Shown: in pieces, positions 60,225 to 64,000 of the stretch
How the letters are laid out: the number at the start of each line of letters is the position of its first letter
Position numbering within the stretch: position 1 is the first letter of the stretch
Assembly (NCBI GenBank): GCA_036403815.1
Contig: DASWQH010000027.1
Span: 62,001-126,000 of the forward strand
DNA length: 64,000 nucleotides
Reading direction: 5' to 3'
DNA from: JACVRN01 sp036403815
GTDB taxonomy: Bacteria; Acidobacteriota; Blastocatellia; Pyrinomonadales; Pyrinomonadaceae
The notes under the pieces: generated by a model
What the model was told of the DNA's origin: nothing
What the model saw: only the letters and a program-made list of their open reading frames with translations
Database searches by the model: none
Program-made: the position numbers and the translations under genes

Positions 60225-60977
60225 ATGCAGGCTAGAGAAGAGTTGATTTCGGAGGAATTAAGAGAAAGGTTCGCCGAAGCCACGCGCGTCCTTGTGCTGA
60301 CGGGCGCGGGCGTTTCGGCTGAATCCGGTGTGCCTACGTTTCGCGGCGGAGGCGGCGCGAGTGTCTGGAAGGGGATGCCTTTCAGTGTCATCTCATCCGC
60401 CGGAATGCTCGAACGCGATGTGCAGGAAGTCTGGGAATGGTTCAATCACAGGCGTAGCCTTTTAGAGGAGCTTGCCCCTAATCCGGCGCACACGACACTT
60501 GCAGGCTGGCAGGAACGCTTTCCGGATTTCACGCTCGTCACACAGAACATAGACGGGCTGCACCAATCGGCAGGCTCCCTGAATGTGATAGAGCTTCACG
60601 GCAGCATCTGGCGCGTTCGCTGCATGTCATGCGCGAGCCGTTATGACCTGCGCGCGGGTTGCGATGCGCTGGGCTTGCCCATTTGCCCCGAATGTGGAAA
60701 CTCTCTACGCCCGGATGTAGTGTTGTTTGGCGAGTTGCTTCCCGCCGGAGCATTTGAACTCGCTGCGACCAGAGCCAGAACTTGCGAGCTTTGCTTTGTC
60801 GTTGGCACCTCGGCAGCAGTCTACCCGGCAGCTTTGCTGCCTGAGATTGCCAAACGTAACGGCGCTTACACCGTAGAGATTAACCCGGAGAGTACGCCGC
60901 TCTCCAGCCTTTGTGACGAAACGATTCAGGGAAAGGCCGGAGAAATCCTGCCTCTCTTCAACGTAAAGCGTAAATAG
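60225..60977 (+). CDS. cobB: Sir2-family NAD-dependent protein deacylase
   Basis: 250 residues from ATG 60225. Rossmann NAD site LTGAGVSAESGVPTFRG (about 25-41), TQNIDGLH, catalytic His125 in IELHGSIW, and a zinc ribbon with CMSC (about 133-136) and CPEC. The acyl-selectivity position reads WFNHRR, so the Tyr that in CobB/SIRT5 recognises acidic acyl groups is Phe while the Arg is kept. It removes acyl groups from Lys. Its last codons and TAG lie in a repeat arm (60962-61023). Confidence 0.93.
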   Translation: MQAREELISEELRERFAEATRVLVLTGAGVSAESGVPTFRGGGGASVWKGMPFSVISSAGMLERDVQEVWEWFNHRRSLLEELAPNPAHTTLAGWQERFPDFTLVTQNIDGLHQSAGSLNVIELHGSIWRVRCMSCASRYDLRAGCDALGLPICPECGNSLRPDVVLFGELLPAGAFELAATRARTCELCFVVGTSAAVYPAALLPEIAKRNGAYTVEINPESTPLSSLCDETIQGKAGEILPLFNVKRK

Positions 60978-61023
60978 AGGAAAGCCGTTTCTTCTATTCA
61001 CGATTTACGATTTACGATTCACG
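60962..61023. repeat. Inverted repeat of CGATTTACG words overlapping the Sir2 stop
   Basis: CGTAAAGCGTAAATAG (60962-60977, the last Sir2 codons and stop) pairs with CTATTCACGATTTACG at 60995-61010; two more CGATTTACG/GATTCACG words follow up to 61023, just before larC. Confidence 0.65.
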
Positions 61024-61029
61024 CGTCTT

Positions 61030-62253
61030 ATGAAGTCTCTCTATTTCGACTGCTTTGCCGGTGCGAGCGGCGATATGATACTCGGTGCTCTGGTGGGCGC
61101 GGGGCTGGAACCGTCGTATCTATTGCAACAGCTTTCGCTGCTCGGCGTTCAGGGCTACGAAGTGGAGTTCGGTACGGTTGATCGCTCCGGCATCAGCGCA
61201 ACGAAAGCAACTGTCAGAGTGCCGCATGAGCACGCTCATCGCCATCTGGGCGACATTCTGAAAATCATCTACGATTCGGGTTTGAGCGATGGGGTTAAAG
61301 ATCGCGCGGCCAGAATCTTTTCCCGTCTGGCCGAAGCAGAGGCGCGTGTTCATAATCTGCCGGTCGAGCGCATACACTTTCATGAAGTCGGAGCAATGGA
61401 CGCCATCATAGACGTGGTCGGCGCGTGCATAGGCTTTGAGGCGCTGGGCATTGAACGCTTCACTTCATCTGCTTTGCATGTCGGAAGCGGGATGGTAGAG
61501 ATGGCGCACGGGCGCTTTCCAGTGCCCCCGCCTGCCGTCGCGGAATTGCTGAAAGACGCGCCCGTTTATTCAACAGACATTACGGGCGAGCTAGTCACGC
61601 CGACGGGCGCTGCGATTATCAGCACAGTGTCGAGCGAGTACGCGCCACTGCCGAAGATGAGGATAGAGCGTGTCGCATACGGCGCAGGCTCGCGCGATTA
61701 CCCTCGATTTCCCAACGCGCTTCGAGTCGTCATTGGCGAAAGTGAGACGGAAGAAGCCACGCATGAGTCACCACCTGTGCATCAATTCATAGAAGAGCGG
61801 CTTGTCATGCTTGAGACCAACATTGACGACATGTCCGCGCAAAAGTTCGGCTACCTGATGGAGCGTGCGTTTGAGCTGGGCGCGCTGGACTGCTTTTTTA
61901 CTCCCGTGCAGATGAAGAAGAATCGCCCAGGCGTGCTTGTCTCTATCCTGTGCAGACCCGCTTTGCGGGAAAAGTTATGCGAGCTGCTTTTTTCGGAGAC
62001 GACGACGCTCGGCGTGCGCGAGAGTGAGGTTAAAAGGCTCTCGCTTGAGCGCGAAGTGGTGTGTGTCGAGACGCGCTACGGCGCAATTGATGTTAAAGTA
62101 GCGCGTCTCGGCGGGCGCATCGTGAATGAGATGCCTGAGTACGAGCAGTGCCTCGCGGCGGCACGGAGCGCAGGCGTACAGTTAAGCGTGGTCGAAGACG
62201 AAGTGCGCGTCTTGATGACTGCGAGGAAGGCTGCAAAGGGGGAAGGCGTTTAA
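61030..62253 (+). CDS. larC: LarC nickel-insertion protein (nickel-pincer cofactor)
   Basis: 407 residues in one open frame. Begins with the LarC signature YFDCFAGASGDMILGAL, followed by the His-rich metal segment RVPHEHAHRHLGD, RIHFHEVGAMDAIIDVVG, and the C-terminal LARLGGRIVNEMPEYEQC. In some bacteria LarC is made by programmed frameshifting of two frames; here it is fused. It inserts nickel, using CTP, into the cofactor of lactate racemase and related enzymes. No larA, larB or larE is in the window. Its stop overlaps the folE start (TAATG). Confidence 0.93.
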   Translation: MKSLYFDCFAGASGDMILGALVGAGLEPSYLLQQLSLLGVQGYEVEFGTVDRSGISATKATVRVPHEHAHRHLGDILKIIYDSGLSDGVKDRAARIFSRLAEAEARVHNLPVERIHFHEVGAMDAIIDVVGACIGFEALGIERFTSSALHVGSGMVEMAHGRFPVPPPAVAELLKDAPVYSTDITGELVTPTGAAIISTVSSEYAPLPKMRIERVAYGAGSRDYPRFPNALRVVIGESETEEATHESPPVHQFIEERLVMLETNIDDMSAQKFGYLMERAFELGALDCFFTPVQMKKNRPGVLVSILCRPALREKLCELLFSETTTLGVRESEVKRLSLEREVVCVETRYGAIDVKVARLGGRIVNEMPEYEQCLAAARSAGVQLSVVEDEVRVLMTARKAAKGEGV

Positions 62254-62879
62254 TGAGCATACAGAATCTTGCGACCGGGGCGGACGAAGAAGCCTTAGAT
62301 AAACCAGCGAAGAAGGTTGATCTTGAGTTGATAGCGAGGGGCGTGCGCATGATTCTGGAAGGCATCGGCGAAGACCCTGACCGCGCGGGCTTGCAGCGCA
62401 CCCCCGAACGTGTGGCAGAGATGTACGCTGAGCTGACTTCCGGGATGCATGAAGACCCTAAGTCGCACGTTGAGCCTCTGCCGGGCGATACGCACGACGA
62501 GATGGTGATTGTCAAAGACATCAGCATCGCTTCGATGTGCGAGCATCACCTTGCGCCGTTCGTAGGCCGCTGCCACATCGCATACATTCCCAAGAATGGT
62601 CGCATCGTAGGCTTATCAAAGCTGGCGCGGCTGGCCGAATCTTACGCTCGCCGCCTACAGGTTCAGGAACGCCTGACCTCCGGGATTGCCAACACGCTTT
62701 ACGAAGCCCTGAAGCCGCTCGGCGTCATGGTCGTCATCGAAGCAGAGCATACCTGCATGACCCTGCGCGGCGTGAAGAAGCCCGGCGCAATCACCGTTAC
62801 TTCATGCGTGCTCGGCGGCTTCCGTAAAGACCCACGCACACGCGCCGAAGCGATGGCATTGATAAAAGGAAATGTTTAA
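62253..62879 (+). CDS. folE: GTP cyclohydrolase I
   Basis: 208 residues from ATG 62253, overlapping the larC stop by one base, with GGGGGAAGG just upstream. The FolE core is clear: AGLQRTPERVAEMY, IASMCEHHLAPFVGRCHIAY (Cys-His-His zinc site), VGLSKLARLAESYARRLQVQERLT, VVIEAEHTCMTLRGV (second zinc Cys) and a LGGFRKDPRTRAEAMAL tail. It makes dihydroneopterin triphosphate for folate or pterins. Other folate gene in the window: folD. Confidence 0.96.
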   Translation: MSIQNLATGADEEALDKPAKKVDLELIARGVRMILEGIGEDPDRAGLQRTPERVAEMYAELTSGMHEDPKSHVEPLPGDTHDEMVIVKDISIASMCEHHLAPFVGRCHIAYIPKNGRIVGLSKLARLAESYARRLQVQERLTSGIANTLYEALKPLGVMVVIEAEHTCMTLRGVKKPGAITVTSCVLGGFRKDPRTRAEAMALIKGNV

Positions 62880-62891
62880 GAATCCGTTTGA

Positions 62892-62939
62892 AAAGTCCCG
62901 TCAGGGACAAATATAAAGCTGCTTTTTTCGAGCAGCTTT
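62892..62939. repeat. Half-copy of the GTCCCG repeat plus hairpin after folE
   Basis: AGTCCCGTCAGGGAC (about 62893-62907) matches the words at 18799-19009. A stem AAAGCTGCT (62915-62923) / AGCAGCTTT (62931-62939) follows with a T-rich loop; it may end the folE transcript, although there is no T-run after the stem. Confidence 0.5.
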
Positions 62940-62960
62940 CAAGAAAAGAGAGCGAAGATA

Positions 62961-64000
62961 ATGAATAGCCACATTCAGTTGAGCTTTCGATTTAAGAGAA
63001 ACATATTTGCGAAGCGCATGAGGTTCCTGTTCGTCTTCGCGCTCATGCTTGTGATGGCGGCGACTGCCATCCCGCAGAGGCGCAGAGCCACAGCGCCGCG
63101 TGCCTCGTCTACTCCGAACATCAACGAGAATACTATGCGTGCTGACATCAAGTACCTGTCGGACGATCTGCTGGAAGGGCGTGGAACGGGCGCGCGTGGC
63201 GGCGAGCTGGCGGCCAAGTACATCGCCGCGCAGATGGAAGAGCTTGGCTTAAAGGGCGCAGGCCAGAAGGGAAGCTTCTTTCAACCCGTCTCGCTGGTCG
63301 GCGTCAAAGCTGAGCCGAAACCTACCCTGACTATTTCTTCAGGCGATAAGCGAGAGAGTTTTAAGTTCGCGGAAGAGTTCGTAGCCTTCACGGGCGCGCA
63401 GACTGAAAACGTATCGGTTGACGCCGACCTTGTCTTCGTAGGCTACGGGATTGATGCGCCGGAACAAAAGTGGAACGATTACAAGGGAAGCGCTGATGAC
63501 TATAGAGGCAAGGTGCTGGTGATGATGGTCAACGACCCGCCTGCAACTACGTCCGAGCCGAATCTCTTCGGCGGTCGTGCGCTGACTTACTACGGTCGCT
63601 GGACATACAAGTTTGAGGAAGCCGCGCGTCGCGGCGCTGCCGGTGTCATACTGATTCACACGGACGACTCTGCAGGCTATCCCTGGAGCGTTGTGCGTAC
63701 GTCGAACGGCTCGTGGCGTTTCGACATAGCAAGAGGCGGTAGCGACAAGTCGCCGTATCTAAAGATGCGCTCGTGGGTGACGAACGACACGGCACAGAAG
63801 ATAATGAAGCTCGCGGGGCAGGATTTGGATGAGCTGAGACGTAAAGCAACCACGCGCGATTTTCAACCCGTCAAGCTGAATGCCAAGGCTTCGATTGACA
63901 TCAAGAGCGAAGTCAAGCGCGTCGAATCCATGAACGTCGCGGGCATCCTTCCGGGAAGAGATGCGCGCTTGAAAGACGAGTACGTTATCTATTCCGCACA
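62961..64000 (+). CDS. M28-family metallopeptidase, exported (partial, C-terminus off window)
   Basis: An open frame from ATG 62961 runs off the right edge (346 codons visible). A basic N-terminus and hydrophobic core (RFLFVFALMLVMAATA) form the signal peptide. Then IKYLSDDLLEGRGTGARGGELAAKYIAAQMEELGL is typical of M28 peptidases before a PA domain (VFVGYGIDAPEQKWNDY, GKVLVMMVNDPP, ARRGAAGVILIHTD). The visible end, NVAGILPG and EYVIYSAH, is where the first zinc ligand of the catalytic domain (SAHxDH) begins. It is probably a zinc aminopeptidase; the catalytic residues are beyond the window. Confidence 0.9.
   Translation, partial: MNSHIQLSFRFKRNIFAKRMRFLFVFALMLVMAATAIPQRRRATAPRASSTPNINENTMRADIKYLSDDLLEGRGTGARGGELAAKYIAAQMEELGLKGAGQKGSFFQPVSLVGVKAEPKPTLTISSGDKRESFKFAEEFVAFTGAQTENVSVDADLVFVGYGIDAPEQKWNDYKGSADDYRGKVLVMMVNDPPATTSEPNLFGGRALTYYGRWTYKFEEAARRGAAGVILIHTDDSAGYPWSVVRTSNGSWRFDIARGGSDKSPYLKMRSWVTNDTAQKIMKLAGQDLDELRRKATTRDFQPVKLNAKASIDIKSEVKRVESMNVAGILPGRDARLKDEYVIYSA

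Overview
The window is 64 kb of a moderately GC-rich (about 55-58% by eye), gene-dense bacterial chromosome. The gene set points to Acidobacteriota, probably the Blastocatellia side: an Oar-like TonB-dependent receptor with an N-terminal carboxypeptidase-regulatory domain, CusF-SCO fusions, an FHA/PknB/PP2C/RodA/PBP cluster, and large secreted helical-repeat proteins. This placement is inference; no rRNA or tRNA gene is present to settle it. Two genes run off the ends: a BNR-repeat lipoprotein on the left and an M28 peptidase on the right.

Layout. 1-8.7 kb (minus strand): BNR lipoprotein, TonB receptor, Cys-rich exported protein, CusF-SCO copper lipoprotein, lytic transglycosylase, zinc-ribbon protein. 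9.1-18.8 kb: a phosphate-anhydride / polyphosphate block (Ppk1, two Lys-tailed small proteins, Nudix, SixA, PPP-type phosphatase, Ppx, CHAD), followed by folD and coaE. 19.0-30.7 kb: a complete peptide ABC importer (three substrate-binding lipoproteins, two permeases, two ATPases). One permease and one ATPase each carry a roughly 140-residue hydrophobic insertion; the insertion inside the ATPase domain is the most unusual object in the window. 30.9-37.1 kb: a signalling operon of PocR-GAF-GGDEF, an ATPase with a C-terminal RsbW-like domain, a STAS protein and a GAF-HD-GYP protein, joining c-di-GMP turnover to partner switching. 37.1-39.2 kb: a small AT-rich accessory island (nucleotidyltransferase pair, orphan BrnA-type antitoxin, membrane-anchored PD-(D/E)XK protein), with a 3'-end duplication of the HD-GYP gene flanking its first 1.1 kb. 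39.2-48.0 kb (minus): FHA, Ser/Thr kinase, PP2C, RodA/FtsW, PBP2 and FHA genes, a set reminiscent of the actinobacterial pstP-rodA-pbpA-pkn locus. 48.3-50.6 kb: TrmH-type methyltransferase, EEP-family hydrolase, pseudo-receiver. 50.7-54.2 kb (minus): a MerR-copA-cupredoxin copper operon with a clear MerR-type promoter. 54.2-56.7 kb: an AT-rich patch with a secreted 10-Cys miniprotein and a helical-repeat exported protein. 56.8-64 kb: DAHP synthase, ArgS, Sir2, LarC, FolE and the partial M28 peptidase.

A second theme is intergenic: about a dozen palindromic repeats, most unrelated to each other in sequence, sit between genes and often abut stop codons. In at least two cases the palindrome supplies the last codons and stop of the adjacent gene. 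Promoters, apart from the MerR site, could not be called with confidence. No CRISPR array, IS element, rRNA or tRNA was seen.
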